NCBI RefSeq assembly: GCF_003932715.1
Contig: NZ_CP020700.1
Coordinates: 2,502,501 to 2,566,500, forward strand
Reading direction: 5' to 3'
Source: Streptomyces tsukubensis
GTDB lineage: Bacteria; Actinomycetota; Actinomycetes; Streptomycetales; Streptomycetaceae
DNA: 64,000 nt
Shown: positions 16,971-25,623 of the stretch, one piece after another
Numbering within the stretch: the stretch's first letter is position 1
Layout of the letters: each line of letters begins with the position of its first letter
Notes under the pieces: model-generated
Database searches by the model: none
What the model was told of the DNA's origin: nothing
What the model saw: the letters and a program-made list of their open reading frames with translations, nothing else
Position numbers and translations under genes: made by a program

Positions 16971-17987
16971 TCAGGCGGTCGCGCCCTCCCCGAGGGGCCA
17001 GACGTACGGTCCCCCGGGGTCGTCCAGCCATGCCCACTGGAGGCGTTCGCCGACCGTGATCCCGAACCGGTCGCGGCGCGGCCGGCGCTCCCGCTGCCAC
17101 AGGGACAGCGCTTCGTGCGGGTCGAGGCTGCCCGCCGTCAGCGCCAGCAGGAAGCGGAAGAGTTCGTTCTCGACCGCGGGGCGGGGCAGACCCCGGGGCC
17201 GCAGCACCGGAGCGCCGCCCGCGCCCCGCAGGGGGACGAAGAAGGCCGGGGTGCGCAGAAAACGGCCCTCCGCGAACCGGCCCCGGGCATCGTCGCGCAC
17301 CCGCAGTACGACGAGACCGGTGGAGACCGGGGCAACGATCCGGGCGTCCGGCCGGCACTGGGCGAGCCACTCGTGGGGAATCACGGGCAGCGTGCAGGTG
17401 GCCACGATCCGGTCGAAGGGCGCCCGCCCGGGTACCCCCCGGGTCCCGTCGCCGGTCACCACCGCCGGCCGGTAGCCCGCGGCCGCCAGATGGGCCCGGG
17501 CGGATTCGGTGATCTCCGGGTCGAGATCGACAGTGGTGACCCGCTCGTCGCCGAGCCGGTGGCAGAGCAGGGCGGCGTTGTAGCCGCTGCCCGCGCCGAT
17601 CTCCAGCACCCGGTCCCCGTACCGCACCTCCAGCGCGTCCAGCATCCGCGCCATCAGCGACGGCTGGCTGCTGGAGGAGAGCAGCGCGCCGTCGCGGACC
17701 CGGGTGGCCAGCGGTCCGTCCGTATAGGCACCGCGCAGCCAGCGCTCCCGGCGTACGGGGTCGGGGTCCTCGCCCCACAGCCGCTCCCAGCCGCCGGGGC
17801 GGCCGGGGCGCGCGGGCACCGGGACGTAGTAGTACGGGACGAACAGATGCCGGGGCACCTCCTCGAAGGCGAGCCGCCATGCGGGGTCCCGCAGCCCGCC
17901 GTCGGCGACGATCGCGTCCACCAGGGCGCGGCGGGATTCGTCGGCGGGTTCGGTGTACCGCTGCGGAAGGGTCCCCATGCCCTCCAC
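16971..17987 (-). CDS. Protein-L-isoaspartate O-methyltransferase-like SAM methyltransferase
   Basis: About 338 residues, cytoplasmic. The central Rossmann fold is typical of the Pcm family: SSSSQPSLMARMLDAL resembles the substrate-loop segment of Pcm, VLEIGAGSGYNAALL is SAM motif I, TVDLDPEIT motif II, and APFDRIVATCT motif III. Canonical Pcm is about 210 residues; here there is an N-terminal extension of about 90 residues and a C-terminal extension of about 100, the arrangement of the actinobacterial methyltransferase-domain proteins. It may repair isoaspartyl residues or modify another substrate. The GTG at 17987 has no clear ribosome-binding site; an ATG at 17978 has GGAGGG just upstream but very close. 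Divergent from the truncated haemoglobin gene. Confidence 0.85.
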   Translation of the reverse strand: MEGMGTLPQRYTEPADESRRALVDAIVADGGLRDPAWRLAFEEVPRHLFVPYYYVPVPARPGRPGGWERLWGEDPDPVRRERWLRGAYTDGPLATRVRDGALLSSSSQPSLMARMLDALEVRYGDRVLEIGAGSGYNAALLCHRLGDERVTTVDLDPEITESARAHLAAAGYRPAVVTGDGTRGVPGRAPFDRIVATCTLPVIPHEWLAQCRPDARIVAPVSTGLVVLRVRDDARGRFAEGRFLRTPAFFVPLRGAGGAPVLRPRGLPRPAVENELFRFLLALTAGSLDPHEALSLWQRERRPRRDRFGITVGERLQWAWLDDPGGPYVWPLGEGATA

Positions 17988-18039
17988 TGTGCTGCGCGGC
18001 CGGTCCCGACGCGAGCACCACGGCCGGGAGGACCGGGAC

Positions 18040-18053
18040 GGGTCCTAGGACCC
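18040..18053. promoter_or_regulatory. Perfect 14-bp palindrome between divergent genes
   Basis: GGGTCCTAGGACCC is self-complementary and lies in the 101-nt gap between the methyltransferase (-) and haemoglobin (+) genes, 36 nt before the haemoglobin start. It sits inside a run of related GGACC/GGTCC elements. It is a candidate operator; no regulator is identified. Confidence 0.35.
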
Positions 18054-18088
18054 CGGTCCTGGTCCCGGTCATCTGAGACGATGGACGG

Positions 18089-18493
18089 GTGAACGAGATT
18101 CCGCGGGGCACCCTTCAGGAGCAGACCTTCTACGAGCAGGTCGGCGGCGAGCCGACCTTCCGCCGTCTTGTTCACCGTTTCTACGAGGGCGTCGCGGACG
18201 ATCCGCTGCTGCGTCCGATGTATCCGGAGGAGGACCTCGGCCCGGCCGAGGAGCGGTTCGCGCTCTTCCTGATGCAGTACTGGGGCGGCCCTCGCACCTA
18301 CAGCGAGAACCGCGGCCATCCGCGGCTGCGGATGCGGCATGCGCCGTTCCGGGTCGACCGGGCGGCGCACGACGCCTGGCTGAGGCATATGCGGGCGGCG
18401 GTGGAGGAGCTGGAGCTGGCGCCGGAGCACGCGACGCAGCTCTGGAACTACATGACGTACGCCGCCGCCTCGATGATCAACTCCGAGGGCTGA
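18089..18493 (+). CDS. glbO: Truncated haemoglobin, group II (trHbO/GlbO)
   Basis: 134-residue haem protein of the 2-on-2 globin fold, the usual group II length. Visible features: the N-terminal FYEQVGGEPTFRRLVHRFY (helix A/B with the B10 tyrosine), LMQYWGGPRTY (helix E/EF turn), and the proximal-histidine stretch MRHAPFRV followed by DAWLRHM with the conserved helix G tryptophan. Group II proteins bind O2 tightly and are linked to NO or peroxide handling and to respiration in mycobacteria. Monocistronic as far as can be seen; the GTG start is the only one giving the family N-terminus. Confidence 0.95.
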   Translation: MNEIPRGTLQEQTFYEQVGGEPTFRRLVHRFYEGVADDPLLRPMYPEEDLGPAEERFALFLMQYWGGPRTYSENRGHPRLRMRHAPFRVDRAAHDAWLRHMRAAVEELELAPEHATQLWNYMTYAAASMINSEG

Positions 18494-18679
18494 CGGGCGG
18501 CCTCCGGCCCAGTCCCGTCACGCAGGCACCCGCAGGCACCCGCAGGCCACACGTATCACGAGCATCACCCGCACCGCTCACCGCGGGTCGCCGGGCGGCT
18601 CCGCCGGGTCATCGGGGCGTACGGGGGCCGGTCCCGCGCCGTCCGCAGGTACGACCGGGGGCGGTGACGGGCCCGCAGG

Positions 18680-19453
18680 TCAGCCCGGGTATCCCAGTTG
18701 CCGGGAGAGCAGGCCGGCGACGGCCACCACCCGTTCCGCGATCTCCGGCAGCAGTTCGGCCCGGAGCCGGTAAGCGGGGCCGGAGACGCTCAGCGCGCCC
18801 GCGACCGCGCCATCGTGGCAACGTACCGGCGCGGCCACCGCGTTGAGACCGGTCTCCAGCTCCTCGACGGCGATCGCGTACCCCCGTTCGACCGTCTCGT
18901 CGAGCAGCCGCGCGAGCAGCGCGGGCGAGGTGACGGTATGCGGCGTGTAGGCGGTCGGCCCGGCGGCGTACACCCGCTCCCTGACCGCCGCCGGTGCGTG
19001 GGCGAGGAGCACCTTGCCGCTGGAGGTGGCGTGCAGCGGGGTGCGGCGGCCTATCCAGTTGTACGAGGTCACCGACGCGGCGCCCCTGGCCTGGGCGACA
19101 TTGACGGCCGCGTCGTCGTCGAGGACCGCCACGTTGACCGTGTCCCCGATCTCGTCGGCCAGTGCCCGGCAGAGCGGCGCGGACTCCTGGGCGATGTCGA
19201 GGCGTCCGGCGGCCGCGCCCGCGAGCCGGAGCAGGCCAGCGCCGAGGCTGTACTTGCCGCGTTCCCGCGCCTGGGTCACCAGGCCCCGGTTCTCCAGGGC
19301 ACCGAGGAGGCGGAAGGCGGTCGACTTGTGGACCCCGAGCTCATCGGCGATCTCGGTGACTCCGGCCTCGCCGTGCCGGGCCAGGCTCTCCAGAACGCTC
19401 ACCGCCCGGTCCACCGACTGCACCGCGGCGGCGCCCCGGTCCGTCGTCGTCAT
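18680..19453 (-). CDS. IclR-family transcriptional regulator
   Basis: 257-residue DNA-binding regulator. The winged helix-turn-helix is at residues about 10-70 (VQSVDRAVSVLESLARHG, then GVTEIADELGVHKSTAFRLL). The C-terminal effector-binding domain begins with ERGKYSLGAGLLRLA and contains LHATSSGKVLLAHAP and the closing GALSVSGPAYRL, both typical of IclR effector pockets. The ATG at 19453 is chosen because the frame upstream is unrelated low-complexity sequence. The nearest genes are a haemoglobin, a hypothetical protein and a thioesterase; none is an obvious metabolic target, so the ligand is unknown. A 157-nt gap upstream may carry its operator, but I see no clear dyad. Confidence 0.93.
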   Translation of the reverse strand: MTTTDRGAAAVQSVDRAVSVLESLARHGEAGVTEIADELGVHKSTAFRLLGALENRGLVTQARERGKYSLGAGLLRLAGAAAGRLDIAQESAPLCRALADEIGDTVNVAVLDDDAAVNVAQARGAASVTSYNWIGRRTPLHATSSGKVLLAHAPAAVRERVYAAGPTAYTPHTVTSPALLARLLDETVERGYAIAVEELETGLNAVAAPVRCHDGAVAGALSVSGPAYRLRAELLPEIAERVVAVAGLLSRQLGYPG

Positions 19454-19610
19454 CCTTCGTCCACCCCCGTGCCCCCTGTGCTCGTCTCGCCGGATGCGCC
19501 GTCGCCGTACGCGCCCCGCTGCCGTTCCGTACGCCCCTGACCGGCGCCGGGCGCCGTACCGCGCACGCCGCGGCGGGTCCGTACGGCGCGTCTGCCCGCG
19601 TGCGCCGGGC

Positions 19611-20312
19611 TCAACCGCTTCGGGTCGGGGTGAGGCCGAGTGCCCCGAGACCGGGGCCGCCGGGCCCGCCCGTGCGGAGCGCGACGGAACCGAAGGGGGT
19701 ACGGAGCCGGAGCCACGAACCGGGGGCGGCCAGCAGCGCCACGGGGGCGCCGGGGCGCAGGAAGCCGAGGGAGTGCGCGGCGTGCACGGCGCGCAGCGGC
19801 AGGCGTACTCCGGGGAGTTCCCGGGACCAGATCTCCCGGCCGATGCGGTCGCGCTCGGCGCGGGTGCGGTGTTCGGGGGGCAGTTGTTCGTCGCGGCGGC
19901 GGAACTCGGCGACGGCGGCGGCGACGACGGCCCGCATTTCGGCGACCCCGGGGAGACCGGGCAGTTCGCTCCAGCCGCCGCGGGGCGGCAGGACCCCGGC
20001 CCACGGCGGGCCGGTGACGGGTGCGGGCAGGGTGAAGCCGGAGCCGTCGATGCAGTCGAGCAGTTCACCGGCGGAGACGGTGGTGTCGAGGGCGACCGGG
20101 GAGCCGAGCCGGGCGGTGCGGACCGCGAGCACCTCGAAGGAGGGCGGGCGGCCGAAGACCGCGAGATGGGGCTGCGGGCGGCCGCCGGGTTCGCCGGCCT
20201 GGACCCGGACGGCGGCGGCCCGGTCGTAGTGGAGCAGCCGGGCGAGGAAGGCGGTGAGGTCGTCCGCTTCCCGGGCGTCGGCGAGGTGGAGGCTCTGCAC
20301 GGACACGCTCAT
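19611..20312 (-). CDS. Hypothetical protein coupled to the acyl-CoA thioesterase
   Basis: 233 residues, soluble, no recognised domain. The sequence looks like a mixed alpha/beta protein (VSVQSLHLADAREADDLTAF at the start; GSWLRLRTPFGSVALRTG near the end), with no signal peptide, cysteine pairs or catalytic motif. Its ATG overlaps the stop of the upstream thioesterase gene by 4 nt (ATGA), so the two are translationally coupled and probably functionally linked. Codon bias matches its neighbours and supports a real gene. Confidence 0.78.
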   Translation of the reverse strand: MSVSVQSLHLADAREADDLTAFLARLLHYDRAAAVRVQAGEPGGRPQPHLAVFGRPPSFEVLAVRTARLGSPVALDTTVSAGELLDCIDGSGFTLPAPVTGPPWAGVLPPRGGWSELPGLPGVAEMRAVVAAAVAEFRRRDEQLPPEHRTRAERDRIGREIWSRELPGVRLPLRAVHAAHSLGFLRPGAPVALLAAPGSWLRLRTPFGSVALRTGGPGGPGLGALGLTPTRSG

Positions 20313-20749
20313 GCGACCAATGCGCCTTCGTCGGCCCCTTCCAGATACTGCTGGAGGTGGGTGCGCTCCTCGGCACTGATCCGGCGCGGGCGGCCGGCTT
20401 CGAGGTCGTAGGGGACGACGACGGTGGAGGCGCGGACATAGACCTGCGAGGCGCCTTCGGCGTCCTTGACCTCGTAGGAGATGGTCAGGGACGCGGCGCC
20501 GAGCCGGGTCACCCAGGATTCGACGATCACCGGTTCGTGTCGGTGGACCAGCGGCCGCACGTAGTCGATCTCGTGGCGGGCCACCACCGAACCCCCGGAG
20601 AAGGAGGGGGAGCCGTCGCCGGGCCGGAGCCGGAACATGAAGTCGATCCGCGCCTCTTCCAGATAGCGGAGGAAGACGACGTTGTTGACGTGCCCGAAGG
20701 CGTCCATGTCGGACCAGCGGAGGGGACAGCGGTAGATGTGCCGGGCCAT
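20309..20749 (-). CDS. Acyl-CoA thioesterase, hotdog fold (4HBT family)
   Basis: 146-residue hotdog-fold thioesterase. The family signature is at the N-terminus: RWSDMDAFGHVNNVVFLRYL, in which the aspartate of DMDAFGHVNN is the catalytic residue of the 4-hydroxybenzoyl-CoA thioesterase group. The rest follows the family length and pattern (EARIDFM, DYVRPLVHRHEPVIVESWV). It hydrolyses acyl-CoA thioesters in the cytoplasm; the chain length is unknown. First gene of a two-gene operon with the hypothetical protein at 19611-20312. It lies downstream of ettA but is separated from it by a strong terminator hairpin. Confidence 0.93.
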   Translation of the reverse strand: MARHIYRCPLRWSDMDAFGHVNNVVFLRYLEEARIDFMFRLRPGDGSPSFSGGSVVARHEIDYVRPLVHRHEPVIVESWVTRLGAASLTISYEVKDAEGASQVYVRASTVVVPYDLEAGRPRRISAEERTHLQQYLEGADEGALVA

Positions 20750-20796
20750 GGGTGACGGTTCCCGCTTTCTCTGTCTGCTCGTGCTCTCTGTTTCAC

Positions 20797-20842
20797 GGAG
20801 CCGCGGCCGCGCGGACCGGAACGGTCGTGCGGCCGCGGCTCC
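20797..20842 (-). terminator. Terminator of ettA
   Basis: Perfect 14-bp stem (GGAGCCGCGGCCGC with GCGGCCGCGGCTCC) enclosing an 18-nt loop that itself holds a small GACCG/CGGTC hairpin. It lies 54 nt after the ettA stop and before the thioesterase start at 20749, whose promoter must lie within or just downstream of it. Confidence 0.8.
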
Positions 20843-20895
20843 CGGAGCGGGCCGCCCGGCGTCCCGGGCAGCCCTTCACCGTGTTGTGGGGCGGC

Positions 20896-22560
<1,665 letters not shown>

Positions 22561-22726
22561 GAGAAACCGTCCGGCAGATAAGAGTGGGCAGAGATACACC
22601 CCATCTTGCCGTACCGCGCTGCCGGGGCGAAAACCGGCGGCCCCGGCCGTCCCGCCGTCCCGGTCGCCCACGGCCGGTTCCCGGCCGGACCGCCCTCGGC
22701 GCGGGGTCGTCGTGCCGGTACGCGAA

Positions 22727-22760
22727 CGGCCCCGAGGTGCCGGGAGGCTCCTCGGGGCCG
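22727..22760 (-). terminator. Terminator of the thioester-domain surface protein gene
   Basis: 11-bp perfect stem, CGGCCCCGAGG with CCTCGGGGCCG, and a 12-nt loop. It lies 76 nt after the stop at 22836 and before ettA, so it isolates ettA from upstream read-through. Confidence 0.75.
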
Positions 22761-22835
22761 CGGGGCCGGAGGGGTGTCCGTGTGCTCACGGGACCGGTCC
22801 GGACCGGCGCGGATTCACTCCGCGCTCAAGGGCGA

Positions 22836-24344
22836 TTACTCTGCGGCGGCCGTCTTCTTCTTGCGGAGGAAGAAGACCGCGCCTCCGCCGAGCGCGACCA
22901 GGGCGATCGCGATTCCGGCGATCATCGGGGTGGCGCTGGAGCCGCCGGTCGCGGCCAGGTCACCACCGTTCGAAGAGCCGGTGGTGCCGGTGGTGGTGGA
23001 GCCGGTCGTGCCCGTGGTGCCGTCGGTGCCGCCGGTGCTGGTGCCGCCCGCGGTGTTCGGGGTCGGCTCGGACGACGGCTTCGGGGTCGGCTGGCCGGCC
23101 GGCTTGCAGTCCAGGACGCCCTTGAAGGTCTCCTTGAACCCGTCCGGGCCGGTGATGGTGATGTCGTACGCCTGGTCCTCTTCGACCGGCACGGTCACCG
23201 TCTTGGAGCCGCCCGCGGGGACGGTGTGCTCGGCGCCCGCGAGGGTGAAGGTGAACGGGGAGTCGCCCTTGTTGGTCGCGGTGACGTCGACGCCGTTCTT
23301 GTCGCAGTTCTCCTTGAAGGTGACGGCCGGGACGGGACCGGTCCTGGCCCAGCTCGCGGTGGCCACGGCGGTGACGTCGGAGTTGCTGGAGCCCGCCAGG
23401 ATCATCGTCTGGCTGGTGCCTTCGAGCGGGGTGAAGGCGCGGCCGACCGGAACGGTCGTGCTTGCGCTGGCGTTCAGCTTCGCCGTGCCGTCGGGGGCGT
23501 CGGCGGGAACCTCGAAGTAGACCTTCTGCCGGTCGACGGCGCTGTCCAGCGGCTTCCCGGCCTCGTCCACGACCTTGACACCGATACCGGCGGCGTCGGG
23601 CGAGAGCTGCAGCGCCGCCTTGGCGGCGTTGGTGGTGACGGTCACCGGGCCGATGCGGGTGCCGGGCTTCCCGGAGACGGCGAGCGGAGCGAACGCGAGG
23701 GAAGCCTTGGGCTCCTCCAGTTCCTTCGCCTCCTTCTGCAGGTAGTCGGCGAGCAGCTCCGCGTTCGGGTCGGCGGCGGTGACATCGGCCTGGTCCGAGT
23801 AGCGCCAGATGGCGACCTGGGTTCCGGCGGCCGCGGTCTTCTCGGTGAGCGACCCGGGCTTGGCCCCGGCCTTCTGCGCCAGCGCCGCCAGATCGTCGAC
23901 CTGCGGGAAGGAGTTCTGGAGAATCCAGCGGATCTTGCCCGCGTTCGGGTTCTTGTTGAGGACGCTCTCGTCCCAGGGGGTCTCCCGGTACTTCGTGCCG
24001 TCCTCGGTCGGGTTGTGGAGGTCGATGCAGTACGTCTTCAGCGTGCCGCCGCCACCGCCGGTCAGCTCGAAGAGACCGGCCGGCATCTTGAACGGTTCCT
24101 TGTCGCCCGGTGTGTGCAGCAGGGCGGTGTCGTAGACCTTCAGCCCGGACAGGGTGGCGACCGCGCCACCGGCGTGCTGGACGCCGTCGGTGGCGGCGGC
24201 CGCACCGGCACCGGTGAGAGCACCGGTCGCGACCAGGCCCGTCACCACGGCGGCAGCCGCGGCCCGGCGAGCGGCGGACCGCCCGCGCCCACCAACCGCA
24301 GACGACGCCGACGACACAGACGACGCAGAGAACAGTGCAAACAC
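22836..24344 (-). CDS. Sortase-anchored surface protein with TQXA thioester domain
   Basis: Predicted 502-residue cell-wall protein. It has an N-terminal signal peptide (hydrophobic core about 28-50). The thioester (TQXA) domain follows: the cysteine of TYCIDLHN (C106) and the glutamine of AAGTQVAIW (Q176) are the pair that forms the intramolecular Cys-Gln thioester in Gram-positive adhesins. Next come repeated beta-sandwich regions (about 195-420), a Thr/Gly-rich stalk (about 430-460), and a sorting signal: LAATG (463-467), a hydrophobic helix and RKKK. LAxTG is the motif preferred by actinobacterial class E sortases. The GTG at 24344 has GGAGGGG upstream. In Streptomyces such proteins sit on the aerial or vegetative surface; the ligand captured by the thioester is unknown. 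No sortase gene is in the window. Confidence 0.92.
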   Translation of the reverse strand: MFALFSASSVSSASSAVGGRGRSAARRAAAAAVVTGLVATGALTGAGAAAATDGVQHAGGAVATLSGLKVYDTALLHTPGDKEPFKMPAGLFELTGGGGGTLKTYCIDLHNPTEDGTKYRETPWDESVLNKNPNAGKIRWILQNSFPQVDDLAALAQKAGAKPGSLTEKTAAAGTQVAIWRYSDQADVTAADPNAELLADYLQKEAKELEEPKASLAFAPLAVSGKPGTRIGPVTVTTNAAKAALQLSPDAAGIGVKVVDEAGKPLDSAVDRQKVYFEVPADAPDGTAKLNASASTTVPVGRAFTPLEGTSQTMILAGSSNSDVTAVATASWARTGPVPAVTFKENCDKNGVDVTATNKGDSPFTFTLAGAEHTVPAGGSKTVTVPVEEDQAYDITITGPDGFKETFKGVLDCKPAGQPTPKPSSEPTPNTAGGTSTGGTDGTTGTTGSTTTGTTGSSNGGDLAATGGSSATPMIAGIAIALVALGGGAVFFLRKKKTAAAE

Positions 24345-24974
24345 AGAAATCCCCTCCGGGCGAGGCTCGTTGCATGATGCGCACGATGCGTGTGGGGAGT
24401 AGGCCTCGCCTACAGACTCAAGTGCCCCGTGAGTACGGGGGGATCCTATGGACGCCGAAGCGGCGATATCCCCCGCCGTACCGTCATACAACCATTCCGA
24501 ATCGGAATCGTTATCACCGATGGCCGTACCAACGACCCCACCCCCTTTCCTTATCGACAAATCTCCTGCGCCAGAATGGCTTGAACGGAGTGAACCTGGC
24601 CTTAAACACGCAGGTCAGTGCGGCAATCGCGGCTTTCGCAACAACATTGGACAAACACGGGGAGGATGCGCCGGGAAGGTCCGGTAAATCGCCCGGAGAA
24701 CTTCCGGAGACGGTGTGAAGGCCTGCCCGGGAACGGGGGTTGCAGAGAGAATGCAACCTTTGGCGGCTGTCGGTCATCGGACGCCCGCGGGCAGTGACGG
24801 TCTCGGACCCCCGCTCACGCCTGTGCCCGTGCCCGTACCTGTGCGGCACCGGCGGCATCGGCGCCCGCGCCGCGGAGCGCCGGACGGGCACCCGCCGGAC
24901 ATCGGCGGGCCTGCGCAACGCGCCCACCGGCCCCGAAACGCCGCCCCCCTTCCCCGCCGCCTCTCCGCTGCCTC
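24345..24974. other. Long intergenic region before the surface protein gene
   Basis: About 630 bases without a supported gene, both neighbours on the minus strand. Several short plus-strand frames exist but lack ribosome-binding sites and family resemblance. GC is visibly lower between 24480 and 24680 than in the flanks, which fits a promoter and regulatory region. It contains the inverted repeat at 24494-24508. No noncoding RNA could be identified. Confidence 0.5.
24494..24508. promoter_or_regulatory. 15-bp palindrome upstream of the surface protein gene
   Basis: ATTCCGA-A-TCGGAAT, seven-base perfect arms, about 150 nt before the GTG at 24344 and in an AT-richer patch. It is a candidate operator for the surface-protein promoter; the regulator is unknown. 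Confidence 0.4.
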
Positions 24975-25454
24975 TCAGGACACGGCGGCGGGGGCGTCCG
25001 TCCCCGCGACGGGCCGGGTCGACCGGCGGAACGCCGACGTACCCCGGTTGAGGTCGTGTCCCACCGCGATCGCGTCGATATCGACGAAGACCCGGCGCCC
25101 CGAATCCCCCATCCGCCCGGGCCCGGCCTCCCGGACACCACCCGGTCCCACAGCGCCCACGGCTCCTTCGGCGCCCCCTTCCTCCCCCTTCCTCTCGACC
25201 TCCCGCACCCTCAGCCGCCCGTGGACCAGCAGGGGATCACCCACCGACACCGAACCCGACACATTGGCCGCAAGGCCCCGCCAGGCGAAGACCGTGTAGA
25301 AACTCGTGGGCCCGTCCGTCCAGACACTGCGCAGCCGGTCCCAGCGCCGCGGGGTCACCGCCATCCGGAACCGCGCCACCGGGCCGTTGACCGTCTCCCG
25401 GTACTCCACGCCCGTCGCCGCGTTGCCCACCAGCGTCACCGTCGTCTCGCTCAT
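24975..25454 (-). CDS. ssbB: Single-stranded DNA-binding protein, SsbB type
   Basis: 159-residue OB-fold protein. Family landmarks: TTVTLVGNAATGVEYRETVNG, FRMAVTPRRWDR, TSFYTVFAWRGLAANVSGSV, and GDPLLVHGRLRVRE. The late VDIDAIAVGHDLNRGTSAF segment resembles the Streptomyces SsbB paralogue, which acts in chromosome segregation during sporulation, rather than the essential SsbA. The long acidic C-terminal tip of SsbA is absent. Between the last strands there is an insertion of about 30 residues rich in Gly, Glu and Ala. Start: ATG at 25454 with GGAG 8 nt upstream; a GTG three codons earlier is possible. It follows the dynamin-like genes after a 169-nt gap and may belong to the same sporulation-related transcription unit. 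Confidence 0.88.
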   Translation of the reverse strand: MSETTVTLVGNAATGVEYRETVNGPVARFRMAVTPRRWDRLRSVWTDGPTSFYTVFAWRGLAANVSGSVSVGDPLLVHGRLRVREVERKGEEGGAEGAVGAVGPGGVREAGPGRMGDSGRRVFVDIDAIAVGHDLNRGTSAFRRSTRPVAGTDAPAAVS

Positions 25455-25623
25455 GACGTCCACTCCCCCTTCGGACCCCCTCGGGTCCTCGTCCCGGCCG
25501 AGCCCCTTCGGCCCACCCGCCGCGCGCCGGCCGGGCTCCTGCGCCGCAGCCGGTTCCGGCGCCCGTAGCGGTGCCGGAACCCCATGCTGGACCCGGTGGG
25601 AATTCCCCGCCGGGCCCTGTGGA

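Noticed and set aside
22561..22671. N-terminal extension of EttA to 591 residues
   Set aside because: The conserved EttA sequence begins AEYIYTMRKT at the TTG 22560; the upstream codons match no EttA and cross the promoter region.
24335..24718. Plus-strand small frames (64-127 codons) upstream of the surface protein gene
   Set aside because: No ribosome-binding sites, no sequence resemblance to known proteins, and they overlap one another in all frames; the region reads as regulatory DNA.
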